From: Nepenthes gracilis
Lineage: Eukaryota; Streptophyta; Magnoliopsida; Caryophyllales; Nepenthaceae
DNA: 64,000 nt
Direction of reading: 5' to 3'
Assembly (NCBI GenBank): GCA_033239525.1
Contig: BSYO01000010.1
Location: 10,505,379-10,569,378 of the forward strand
Shown: positions 42,184 through 52,171 of the stretch, piece after piece
How the letters are laid out: the number at the start of each line of letters is the position of its first letter
How positions within the stretch are numbered: the stretch's first letter is position 1
Notes under the pieces: generated by a model
What the model was told of the DNA's origin: nothing
Database searches by the model: none
The model's input: the letters and a program-made list of their open reading frames with translations, nothing else
Translations under genes and position numbers: made by a program

Positions 42184-42783
42184 GTCCTCGATGTTGTCCG
42201 CTCCCGTCCGGTCCCTAAAGAAGAAAAGAATTATGAATGGTTTTTATGAGTTTTTCGAAGACAAGATAATAAGAATAAGAAATAAAAAAGAAAAGACATG
42301 ATGATTTTCGTATGTTAAATTATGTTGTGAAACTCTATTTTGATCCGCTTATATATATATGTTTTGTTTTTTGCATGTGAGTATCTTGCTTGTCTTTGTA
42401 GCCCACTCTTGCCACTTTTCAGATGACAAAAGGCTTATGGAGGACGAAGTTGAGTAGAACCTTATAGTGTAGCCAAATGGCTTAGCTGGCTGGGGCTGAT
42501 CTAGGAAGAGCTTTATTTATTTTCCTTTTGATGTTTTGAGGAAACTTGTAAAATTGTTCCACTGTTATGAACCTATGAATGTTAGCATGTTTCTGTGATT
42601 ACTTTTTTGATACTGGGATTGATATGTCTAGAAAGCATCTCTTGTAGTTCGGCATCGTGAAATCCTGTGTGTAAAAGAAAAGAAAATTTTTATATTCATC
42701 TTGTGTTATTTATTTATTTGTAAGGTATGGATTTTAGTCTTGGCGACGATTTTATGCTGTGGAATAAGGCCGGTCCATCACAG

Positions 42784-42795
42784 TTAGTATCAGAG
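42784..42795 (+). other. G3 primer binding site
   Basis: TTAGTATCAGAG, one mismatch from the G1/G2 site, directly after the LTR end CCATCACA. Confidence 0.8.
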
Positions 42796-42974
42796 AAAGA
42801 ACTGAGATGCTTTAGGTTAATTTGAATCAAGACGGAAACTTAGGACAGGATCAGTTAAGGCAAGAAGAGGGTTAGCTTTATTTATGCTTTGGATGGAGAC
42901 AATTGTATAGCTATCTTTAGACTAATTCACTAACGAAAATGTTCTTTTCAGATATTAAAATCGTCCCTGAAGTC

Positions 42975-43900
42975 ATGTCTACCAGGGGAAGGCGAAACGT
43001 ACAGATTAACAACTCTACGGATCGGGAGGCAAGGTACTCGAACCTGTTAGACAGAATGGCTGAAGTTATAGAAGCCTTGACTCCACCAACTCCACCAACA
43101 CCGGTGACCACCCCAATTCCTGTCCATCAGGAGAGGTCGGTCTACGATCGTTTTACCAACGAGCGAAGTTCCCGACCTCGGGGGAACCCGACCCAAGAAG
43201 GCATACACTTGATCCAACGACTAAAGAAGGTGTTTGCGCTAATTAAGTATCCTGCTGGAGACATTGTTCTTTATGCCACCTATAAGCTGACTGGTGAGGT
43301 TTTTCAATGTGCCAGATTGAGATATTAGTTGGAAAATATTTGGAGCAACATTTTTGGAGAAATATTTCCCTACTAATCTTCGTGGACAGAAGGAGGATGA
43401 ATTCCTTCGTCTAAGGTAGGGTACTCGCTCTGTGGCAGAGTACGATGCAAAATTTACAGAGTTATCTCGCTATGCTCCTTTTATGGTGGAAGACCAGGAG
43501 AGGAAGGCTAGGAGGTTTTTTCATGGATTAGGGATGATATTAGGAGGCACCTTTCAACTCTGACATTGGCCACGTACGGAAAGGTGCTCGAGAAGGCTGT
43601 TATCTATGAGAAGGAGTTGGAGAGAGAAGCATTTCTTAGGCAAAGGACTTTTAGTCGACTTCCAAGGGCCAGTGGTAGTGGAGGCCCTTCTAAGAAAACG
43701 AGACCATCGAGGTCCAGTGGGGAGTAGAACCAATCCGTACAGATTTTTCGAACTCCAGTTAATAATGCAAGTGATCATTGTGAGAAATCACATAAAGGGA
43801 AGCCTTGCTATTAGAAGCTGGGGGTTTGTTATAACTGTGGCCAGGCTGGACACATGATCAGAGATTGCCCACTCGCCAAACAAGCCCCAGGATTTAAGTC
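42975..43900 (+). pseudogene. G3 gag
   Basis: ATG 42975 starts 'MSTRGRRNVQINNSTDREAR', aligned with the G1 and G2 gag N-termini. 'YDRFTNERSS' and 'QRLKKVFALIKYPAGD' follow, with a TAG at 43326-43328. Later blocks in other frames include 'LEKYFPTNLRGQKEDEFLRL' and 'AEYDAKFTELSRYAPFMVED'. The zinc knuckle 'CYNCGQAGHMIRDC' is at 43827-43868. It has several shifts and stops. Confidence 0.85.
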
Positions 43901-43929
43901 TCCTATCTGAGCTAAAGTGTTTGTTGTTT

Positions 43930-44377
43930 CTACAAAGGAGGCCGAAACCTCTACGGAGGTAGTGGAAGGTACACTTTCTTCTGTGGCACTTCTAGTCATG
44001 TGCTTTTTGACTCCGAATCCACCCACTCATTTGTGTCCCATGAATTTGTAAAATATCTTACGACTCCCCCTCAAGTTCTTGGCTGCCCATTGATGGTCGC
44101 CTCACCCATGGGGTCGTCTGTAATTTTAAATGTAGTGTATTCGGAGTGTTTGATAGAATCAAATGGATGCGTGATGCCTGCTAATCTAGTTTTGCTAGAA
44201 ATGAAGGACTTCGATGCAATCTTGGGAATGGATTGGTTAGCCAGATATCATGCCAAGATTGATTGTTTCCAAAAAAGAGTAGAATTCACCATCCCTGGAA
44301 ACAAGCCCTTCTATATTCAAGGAGTCCGGCGTAAAGAAGCATCTTCTTCATTTTTGCCATTCATGCCAGGCACTTGA
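43930..44377 (+). pseudogene. G3 aspartic protease
   Basis: The active-site motif reads 'MLFDSESTHSFVSHEF': the D-S-G triad is D-S-E (codons 44009-44017), which should abolish activity. '[17 protein letters not shown]' follows. The frame runs open from 44000 to 44377. Confidence 0.86.
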
Positions 44378-45320
44378 TTGGTGATGGGTGTCAAGCTTAT
44401 CTAGCCTTCACTAGTGTGACTACTGAAGGTCAAGAATCTCTGGCCAAAGAGATTCTTGTGGTGCAAAAATTTGAAGACGTATTCCCTGATGAATTACCTA
44501 GACTGCCACCCCAGCGAGAGTTGGAATTTGGAGTAGAATTGATGCCAGGATCGGCACCAACATCCAAAGCACCATATCGGATGGCACTGGTCGAACTTAA
44601 AGAATTGAAACAGCAACTGCAGGAATTATTAGTAAGGGTTTCATTCGGCCGAGTGTGTCACCATGGGGAGCACCGGTTCTCTTTATAAGAAAGAAGGACG
44701 GGACCATGAAATTAAGTGTGGATTATCGTGAACCGAACAAAATTACCACCAAGAGCAAATATCCTCTGCCAAGGATTGATGACCTCCTTGACCAATTACA
44801 AGGAGCTTGCATATTTTTAAAAATCGACCTTAGATCCGGATATCATTAGCTTCGGATCAGAAGGGAGGATATAGCAAAGACTGCATTTCGGACTAGATAT
44901 GGGCACTATGAATTTGTAGTGATGCCTTTTGGGTTGACTAATGCTCCAACCGTCTTTGTGGACTTGATGAACCGAATATTTCAACTCTACTTGGACAAGT
45001 TTATTATAGTCTTTATTGACGACATCCTTGTCTATTCGAAGAGCTATGAGGAACATGAGAAGCATTTACGGACTACACTCCTGATTCTTAGGGAACATCA
45101 GTTATTCGCCAAATTAAAAAAGTGTGAATTTTGTTTAGAGGAAGTGGGATTCCTTGGTCACGTCATCTCCAGAGAATGAATTTCTGTCGACCCTAAGAAA
45201 GTGGAGGCAGTGGTAAAATGGAACCGACCAACCTCTGCGACCGAAGTATGGAGCTTCTTAGTCTTGGCAGGATATGATAGACGGTTTGTGGAAAACTTCT
45301 CCCAAATCACCCTGCTACTC
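44374..45320 (+). pseudogene. G3 reverse transcriptase
   Basis: '[17 protein letters not shown]' (44374-44688) shifts frame near 44635 into '[20 protein letters not shown]' and '[20 protein letters not shown]' (44655-44849). '[20 protein letters not shown]' and the catalytic '[17 protein letters not shown]' follow (44919-45179). Stops occur at 44847-44849 and 45177-45179. Sequence divergence from G1/G2 marks it as an older or separate lineage. Confidence 0.9.
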
Positions 45321-45905
45321 ACGCAGCTAACAAAGAAAGATGCTAAGTTTGAGTGGACTGATGCTTGTGAAGGGAGTTTCCAGGCACTTAAAGACCGGTT
45401 AACTTCTGCTCCGGTCCTGACCATTCCAAATGGATCAGGAGGATTGATTGTTTATTGTGATGCCTCAAAGTTTGGGTTGGGCTTTGTTTTAATGCAGAAC
45501 GGAAGGGTAATTGCCTATGGTTCGTGACAGTTGAAAGACCATGAAATGGATTACCCAACTCATGATCTAGAATTTGCTGCAGTAGTGTTTGCACTAAAAA
45601 TATGGAGACATTACCTGTATGGTGAGAGATTCTTGGTCTACTCTGATCATAAGAGTCTAAAGTATTTATTCTCCCAAAAGGAACTGAACATGAGGCAGAG
45701 AAGGTGGATTGAATTCCTGAAGAACTATGACTGTGAAATCCGGTACGAACCAGGGAAGGCCAATGTAGTTGCCGATGTACTAAGTCGGCAACCTGGTATC
45801 TTGGCAAGGATGCAAGTTAAACAAATGGAGATGCTGGACTGTCTAATGTACTATGACATCCAACGTTATGTGCAAGGAAAGCATATGATTTTAGCAAACC
45901 TCTAA
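45321..45905 (+). pseudogene. G3 RNase H
   Basis: 'VYCDASKFGLGFVLMQNGR', 'PTHDLEF', '[17 protein letters not shown]' and '[11 protein letters not shown]' keep the catalytic acids. A TGA at 45525-45527 falls where G1/G2 read the arginine of 'GSRQLK' (CGA/AGA to TGA). Confidence 0.9.
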
Positions 45906-46057
45906 GTCTAGCCAGAGATGATAGATGAAGTTAAGGGAGGACAAGCCAATGATTCCTTCCTTGCGAATATTATAAATGAATTAGACAAAGATTCCCGAAT
46001 TGGCTTTCACATTAAACCGAATGGTGCTTTAAGATTTAAGGATCGATTGTGTGTACC
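45906..46057 (+). pseudogene. G3 integrase, N-terminal stub
   Basis: Only 'DKDSRIGFHIKPNGALRFKD' and 'RLCVP' remain, aligned with the pre-integrase linker of G1/G2. The sequence then changes to LINE ORF1 at about 46058-46072. The zinc-binding and core domains are absent. Confidence 0.8.
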
Positions 46058-46163
46058 ATTCCTAGTAATGCCTGGGAGGTTCAGGAGCAAACCAAAAAAA
46101 TTAATGATATTCTAAGGAATTCTAAGGGGCCTAAAAGTTCAATTCCCCCCTCTTCCTTGAGTA

Positions 46164-46171
46164 ATGATTAA
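46164..46171 (+). promoter_or_regulatory. ORF1/ORF2 overlap ATGATTAA
   Basis: The ORF2 start codon overlaps the ORF1 stop by 8 nt. L2 has the equivalent ATGACTAA (14078-14085, minus). The arrangement suggests translation re-initiation. Confidence 0.7.
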
Positions 46172-47917
46172 AGTGGTCTGTTGGAATGTTTGCGGGCTGA
46201 ATGGCAAGGTGAAGGGCCAGGAGGTCCGCCAATTCCTCCATTCTTCTCACTGCTGCATGGCAGGTCTTGTTGAAACAAAGGTTCGGGAAAGCATTTCCTC
46301 AGGTATTGCTAGCTCTCTGATGCAAAATTGGAAATGGACTATGAACTACCAAGTCCTCACCGCTGGTCATATTTGGGTGGGTTGGGATCCCAATCTATTG
46401 GAGGTTGATGTTATCTCCCAAGAAGAGCAAATAATCCTCTGTAGAGTGCGTATTAGAGCTTGTAATCAGTCCTGTATGATTTCCTTCATCTATGGGGCTA
46501 ATTCGGAGATTCTACGTCGATCACTGCGAAATTCTCTTCAATCCATCAGTAGACAATATCCAGATATGACGTGGGCGGTGCTGGGCGATTTTAATGCCAT
46601 AAGAGCTTCTCATGAAGGGCTGGGTGGAATCTGGCATGCCAGAAGCTCCAAAGATTTGGATAGTTGCCTTCTTGACTGTGATCTCATGGATGTATGTCAT
46701 GATGGTTATTTCTATACGTGGAACGATGGCAGGGACTCCTCCTTTCGCATTTACAGGAAGCTTGACCGGATTGTCGCCAATGGACATTGGTTGGTACAAT
46801 TTGGTGCTTGCAAATCATCTTTTTTACCTCCCAGACTTTCTGATCACTCTCCTGGTATTCTCTGCTTACTGGAAGAGTCAGATTATAGAAAAGGCATGTT
46901 CAGGTTTAATAACTTTCTTACCTCTCACCCCCAGTTCCGGCAGATTGTGAGTGAGGTGTGGAATGTAAAAGTTAAGGGAGTCCCTATGTTCCAGCTAGTC
47001 ACCAGATGAATACTCACCAAAAAGCGCCTAAAACATCTCAATCTCTTGATGGGTAATGTCCATGAGGAAGTAGCACGGTCCCGGTATCGCTTGGAGGATG
47101 TTCAAAATAACCATTCTGATGCTGGGGAAGAGAGACGATGCAAGGCTGCTTATGCCAGGGCTATTGCTCGAGAGCTAGAATTCCTTCAGCAAAAAGCCAA
47201 ACGGAACTGGTTAAAAGATGGTGATCAATGCACTAAATATTTCTTTCGGGCAGTTGCTAGCAATTGTAATCGTAATAGCATTCTTTCCTTAATTAAGGAT
47301 GATGGTTCCTATACCTAGAGCAAATGCGAGGTCTAGCAGTTAATCCTTGATCATTTCACAAGTTTATTGGGAGCGGGGTGCAGACTTGTGCCGGATTTGA
47401 AGAATACGCTTTGCCCCTTTGTTTTGTGCGCTATCCCTTTATCTCTGCGGGAGGAATTATGCCATCCGGTTTCTGCAGAAGATGTTCAAAAATCTCTGTT
47501 TTCCATTGGTGATTTTAAAGCCCCTGCTCCAGATGGTTTCTCAGCAAAGTTTTTCAAGGAGTCGTGGGATCTTGTGGGACCTTCTATTGTTGATGCGGTA
47601 TAGGATTTTTTCTCCCACGGTAGACTGCTCAAACAAATCAATGCCACATGTATTAGTCTAATTCCAAAGGTTAAGTCTCCATCTAAGGTTGGGGATTTTA
47701 GACCCATATCCTGTTGCACTATTGTCTATAAGATCATCTCAAAAATCATAGCCAATCGGATCAAGGATGTTCTCCCCTATCTGGTAGATAGCTGCCAGAC
47801 AACCTTTGTACCTGGTCGCAGAATTTGTGACAACATTCTTCTTGCTCAGGAGCTCTTGCATAATTATCATTCCCGAAAGGGTGTTCGACGGTGTGCTATG
47901 AAAGTTGATCTTATGAA
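46164..47917 (+). pseudogene. LINE L5 ORF2 (endonuclease and start of RT)
   Basis: The first 281 codons (46164-47009) are open: 'MIKVVCWNVCGLNGKVKGQE', 'MAGLVETKV' (catalytic Glu), 'WAVLGDFNAIRAS', 'YTWNDGRDSSFRIYRKLDRI' and 'PPRLSDHSPGILC' (catalytic SDH). This is the best-preserved endonuclease in the window. A TGA at 47007-47009 follows. The connector 'DGDQCTKYFFRAVASNCNRN' and RT start 'IGDFKAPAPDGFSAKFFKES' come next, with a TAG at 47601-47603 (same codon as in L3), then 'DFRPISCC' and 'AMKVDLMK'. ATG 46164 is chosen because it overlaps the ORF1 stop as in L2. Confidence 0.9.
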
Positions 47918-47921
47918 GACG

Positions 47922-47954
47922 CTATCTCCAAGTGTTATTCCGACTTGGATTTAG
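47922..47954 (-). other. LINE tail hairpin (L6, outer stem incomplete)
   Basis: CTATCTCCAAGT faces ACTTGGATTTAG around GTTATTCCG. The inner stem is intact; the outer stem pairs only partly, as expected if the 3' arm was cut at the junction. GCTAGGGCATACCCCGAG follows. Confidence 0.65.
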
Positions 47955-48019
47955 AACAAAGACGCTAGGGCATACCCCGAGTAACGAGAACCAAAGTACA
48001 AAACCAATATAGAGTAAAT

Positions 48020-48585
48020 TGTGAGTGTATGGCTATGAGGCCGGAGCTGGCTTTGGCGGAGTGGCTTGTGTATTTTGAGGCCGGAGTGCCTTAAGTATAA
48101 ATTGGACGAAGTAGCTATCAAAGAGGCCAGACTGCTTTTTGTATTCCTTATGGACAGAGTGGCTATAGTGTGGTCAGCCGAGTTAATTTGTGAGTGCATG
48201 CTTATGAGGACGGAGTTGGCTTTGCCGAAGCAAAAATTGTGAGTACAAGATGATTAGGACCAGAGTGCATTGGTTCCGGAGTGACTTGATGAAGCCGATG
48301 TGGTGATCATCCGAAGTAGCAAGATGATGCTGAAGTGGTGATGATCCGGAGTAGTATGGTGATATCGATGTTGGGATTTTGTCAATTTTGTTGAACATGG
48401 TCCTCATGGAGGACCCCTATGTTGTGTGTCTTTTTTTGTGTGTGTATTTTCATGTACAAACTGCTCGGGGTATTGCCTAGCATTTTATGCATTAACTCTA
48501 AGTCAAAATACTTGGATTTAATGCATAGGATGTATAATTTTTCTCCATTTAATCGAAAATACTTACCAAAAATATATATATATAT
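48020..48585 (+). mobile_element. LINE 3' fragment (GGAGTG type) inserted in L6
   Basis: 566 bp flanked by the perfect 13-bp duplication ATATAGAGTAAAT (48007-48019, 48586-48598). It carries a short, degenerate CGGAGTG body (48040-48350), 'CATGGAGGACCCCTATGTTG', the tail hairpin, ATACTTACC and an A-rich tail that has become (AT)n. Confidence 0.87.
48486..48527 (+). other. LINE tail hairpin (48020 fragment)
   Basis: TATGCATTAACTCTAAGT pairs with ACTTGGATTTAATGCATA around CAAAAT. This is the ATGCAT version of the stem. Confidence 0.8.
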
Positions 48586-50275
48586 ATATAGAGTAAATAA
48601 TGTAGTTAAAGACGGTCAAAAATGGAAGTACAACTATCAACGCCATCAGACAACACAAGGGAATGACACGCCTAAATTCAGGGAGAAGAATGAAGGTAAG
48701 AAAGAGAGAAGAAAAAAAAGAATGGCTAGATCATCATAACTTGTGATTCCACAAACAAATTCCTTTAACCAAAAGCGCGATCAGCATGAAATCCCACCAT
48801 GGAAGAGCTGTTCGCAACCAGATTATCATGACAAGGGGCATCCAAAAGCAGGGGTTCCAGCGTTCAGTCGGCAAGCAATTTTCCATCCCAAAACAGGCAG
48901 CTCACAGTCCTCAGCCAAACAGAGCCACAAACCTGGAAGCTCAATGGGGTAAAGCAGGGTATAAGGAAAGCTTCATCATCCACTAATCTAAAACAGGTTC
49001 AAACAGAGTAGGAGCAGCATGGTGATCTGAATAGACAACCAGCCAGAAGACACTGCAACTTCAGCACGGGTAAAGCAACATTCATAAACACCCAAAGTCA
49101 AGTTGGACCACGGGTAGGGCAATCAGCAGATTTTGCTGCAGCACCACACATCCAGCAGCCATCTGGGCATCAGACAATCCCTGAGCCTCTCTGTTGAAAT
49201 CTGCATCAACGATTCTCTACAGCAACACAACGCCATTAAACAGAGGTTGCAGCATCATGGACAAAGGGAAGGCTGGAGATCAATTAAAGAACAGCTGCTT
49301 GATTCCACCGAACAACATCAGCACACCAGCCAGCAGGAGGTAAAGTTGCAGAACAAAATTATGCAGATAACAACAGGAGGCACTTTTCTCTTAGCATCAG
49401 CAGCTTACACCAAATAATAATCAAGGACACAGAGTCCTAGCTTAATTAATTACATCTCACTATCGGATGGGGGAGCAAGAAAAGCAACGGTTCAGAAACG
49501 AGCATGCTCAGCTTCAGCCTCAATCTCTGCTTAAAAATCAGCAACACTGATGAAGAAAATCAGCTACCACTAGAAATCAGCATAAAAGAATTGAGACAAC
49601 CATGCATCTGACTCAACACCACTCAAAACAGGACAAAAGAGCAGGTCCTGGCTACCACCTCAAACGGGCCATAAGCAGCATCTCCACATCAACCACCTGG
49701 AAGAGGCATTCCTCAACAAATGGTTTGGATTCACCAGCCCATCTCCTTCATAAACACCTTCAGGCAGAAAACACCCAACTCAGCAAGAGGAAATCAGCTA
49801 CATTCATGATTCGCACCTAACAGCAACAAAAATGGAACCCGCATCCTTCCTGCAGCACCTCCCTCATTCAGAATAAAATCAGGAGCCAAGCATCTCACCA
49901 CATCAGACAATTTCCACCTGCAATCAACACCTAAGCATCGTCTGATGGTCCAGGCAACCGACAGTAGCAACTACATGAGATGGCTATCTAGCAAACAGCC
50001 AAACCCACCAGCTACTTCAGGATAGCCCTACAATAAAATCCTTATTGCAAATATCTGGGGCAGCAGCAACAACAATAATACACACCAATGTACTGCAACA
50101 TAATAGACCACACAAAGCACCAGCACAACTTGGGACTTATTACCATATTAAGATTATACTGTCAAGGCAGCATATAGCCCTAACCATTTTAACAGCAATG
50201 GAGGGCCCTCAGCAGGACCTATAGCCCTGCATTGCCAAACAAACCAGCAATACCGGGGAATGCAGACTAGGAAGC

Positions 50276-50293
50276 TTTTTTTTGGTAAGTAAG
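50276..50293 (-). mobile_element. Ultra-short LINE tail insertion in L6
   Basis: TTTTTTTTGGTAAGTAAG, flanked by 17-bp repeats AATGCAGACTAGGAAGC (50259-50275) and AATGCAGACTGGGAAGC (50294-50310), with one mismatch. The insert equals the last 10 nt of the LINE family plus eight As, minus orientation. Confidence 0.9.
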
Positions 50294-50448
50294 AATGCAG
50301 ACTGGGAAGCAGCAACAGCAAGCAGATTATCCAATGGAAAAGGCAACCTCTTCAGCAAGAACAGGGAAACTGACACCGCATCCAGGTCCAATTCTTTTTT
50401 TTTTGGTAAGTAAGAGGATTGAATTAAATTAAATAAAAATTACAAAAC

Positions 50449-50492
50449 GATGTTCTAACACCAAGTGTTTGCCAACTTAGAATTAGAACATC
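50449..50492 (-). other. LINE tail hairpin (L7)
   Basis: GATGTTCTAAC..CCAAGT pairs with ACTTAG..TTAGAACATC around GTTTGCCA. This is the GTTCTA version of the outer stem. Confidence 0.8.
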
Positions 50493-51097
50493 AAGCTAGG
50501 GCATACCCTGAGCACTTCCATGAACATAATCATGAGTCGAGAGAAAGAAATTGAAAAAAAACAACATCAAGGTGATCAACACCTAAACCGGCCAAAAGTG
50601 ACCCGGCCTAACAAAGAAAAACACTATAGAAAAAAAAACAGTTTCAACTAGAGAAACAAAATTGGGCACTTCATAACAAGCACAAAAAACCATGCATCAA
50701 CAGTTCCAGCGCCTTCGCCCAATATCAGACAATACCCATCCCATCCACTGCAACATCAGTAGCTATGTACCCGATTCCAGCAGCCATAGCCTTCAGCAGT
50801 GAATCATAGAAAAGAAGTGTATGCCAGCAACCAGCTTATTAACAACAACACAAGTAGCGAGTCCACCAAAGGAACACGAACAAAGCCACTCCGTCCAATA
50901 GAGAGCAAAGAGGCACTCCGGAAAACGAACAAAGCCACTCCGTCTGAGATGAGCATAAAGCACTTCGGTTGTCAAGGGACACAGGCACTCCGTCCGACCT
51001 TTTAGAGAAACAAAGGGACTACGGGAAATGTTCGCTAAAAAGTCAATCCAGCCTTTTAGCTAATGGAGAGCACACCGGCCTTCAAGGTGTCTTCTTT

Positions 51098-51133
51098 CTT
51101 TTTTTTTTTTTTTTTTTTTTATTTTTTTATTAT

Positions 51134-51165
<32 letters not shown>

Positions 51166-51180
51166 TATTTTATTTTTTGA
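51098..51180. repeat. Poly(T) and AT/TTA microsatellite
   Basis: A run of about 23 Ts, then TTA and TA repeats, within the L7 3' UTR. Confidence 0.9.
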
Positions 51181-52171
51181 ATATTGTTTTTTTTTTATTG
51201 AAAAAAACCACTCTGGCCTATAAACGCCAAAAAATTACTCCGGAGAAGGACAAAAGAACTCAAGCCTTTTAGGGCGCCAGAAAGATCAAGCGTAAAGGCA
51301 CTCAAGATTTGAGGAAGCACACCAGAGATTAGAGCTTCGGATAAGAGTACTCTGGCCTTTAGAGCCGAAATATTAAACTCAACGTTACACCGTCAGCAAT
51401 AACACAAGCAGCGAGTCCACCAATGGAACGTGAACAAAGCCACTCCGGAAAACGAACAAAGCCACTCCGTCTGAGAAGAGCAAAAAGCACTGCGGCCGTC
51501 AAGGAACACAGGCACTCCGTCCGACCTGTTAGAGAAACAAAGAAAGATCGCTAAAAGGTCAATCCGGCCTTTTAGCAAATGAAGAGCACTCCGGCCTTCA
51601 AGGTGTCTTCATTTTTCTTTTTTTTTTTAATATTGTTTTTTTTTTGAAAAAAAACCACTCCGCCTATAAACGCCAAGACATTACTCCGGAAAAGGACATA
51701 AGAACTCCGGCTTTTTAGGGCGCCAGAAAGATCAAACGTAAAGGCACTTCGAAATTGAGGAGGCACACCGGAGGTGAGAGCTTCCAGGTCCCAATGCACT
51801 TATCAAATATCTCAATGCTACTCCAAAACAGCATAGGAACCACAACCGAGCCACAACAGAAAAGAGGGGTACACTTCTCTTTTTTTTTTTTTTTTCGTGA
51901 GGCAGGTCTCCTAGAGGAGGGGAAATGAAGAAAACTACGGCGAGGATACAATATAAACAACAGCGAGACAAATATACATATCTGAACCCAAAGAAAAAAA
52001 TCTTGATTCCTACGGGTAAAAAGATGCACCTTATAAATTTTTTATTTTTTCTCTTTTTTTTACATATAAATAAACAGATATATATAAATATAAGCTATTT
52101 CCCCCTTTTTTTTCCTTATATATATATATAAGCAGATGTATATATATATATACATTATTTTCCTTTTTCTT

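Larger units (their letters stand above)
32558..42782 (+). repeat. G3 5' LTR (in four pieces)
   Basis: Pieces are about 32558-33443, 36224-36271, 37199-37333 and 41691-42782, ending 'GGCCGGTCCATCACA'. It contains two TATA-like boxes, the GAAACCGGC minisatellite, a CTCCGGCTTT-rich stretch (37285-37310 and 41760-41835) and the hairpin at 42168-42183. The left end is uncertain because there is no 3' LTR to compare. Confidence 0.65.
32558..46057 (+). mobile_element. Ty3/gypsy element G3, 5' LTR heavily interrupted, 3'-truncated
   Basis: Consists of a 5' LTR (about 32558-42782), a primer binding site (42784-42795), and gag-pol remnants to the start of integrase (46057). No 3' LTR is seen in the window. 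The coding part is clearly related to G1 and G2 but more diverged. Its 5' LTR is split by a solo LTR, a LINE fragment and half-LINE L4, each with target duplications. After subtracting them the LTR is about 2.1 kb, similar to G1. LINE L5 begins where the integrase stops. Confidence 0.8.
46058..47917 (+). mobile_element. LINE L5, 5'-truncated at the end of ORF1 and cut off in RT
   Basis: Begins in the last ~33 codons of ORF1 ('AWEVQEQTKKINDILRNSKG', stop 46169-46171). It carries ORF2 from 46164 and breaks off at 'VDLMK' (47912-47917), where minus-strand LINE sequence L6 begins. The rest of L5 is not identified in the window. Confidence 0.85.
47918..50393 (-). mobile_element. LINE L6, 3' UTR only (TGCTG type)
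   Basis: The minus strand ends at 47918 with the tail hairpin but without terminal motif or poly(A), so the extreme 3' end is missing at the junction with L5. After a plus-strand insertion (48020-48585) it continues as CAGCA-rich sequence (minus TGCTG) to 50393, where L7 begins. It has no conserved frame. Its ORF2 is not seen next to it. Confidence 0.65.
50394..52171 (-). repeat. L7 3' UTR with GGAGTG arrays
   Basis: The tail hairpin is at 50449-50492. After about 350 bp of other sequence come two large copies of an ACTCCG-rich block (landmark GCGAGTCCACC at 50857 and 51411, period about 554). Each contains a T-run and AT-rich patch. Nearer ORF2 are poly(T) (51880-51896) and (TA)n (52076-52155). 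Confidence 0.8.

Noticed and set aside
48559..48567. U1 snRNA gene or fragment (ATACTTACC)
   Set aside because: Only nine bases match and they are the LINE terminal motif; no U1 body is present.
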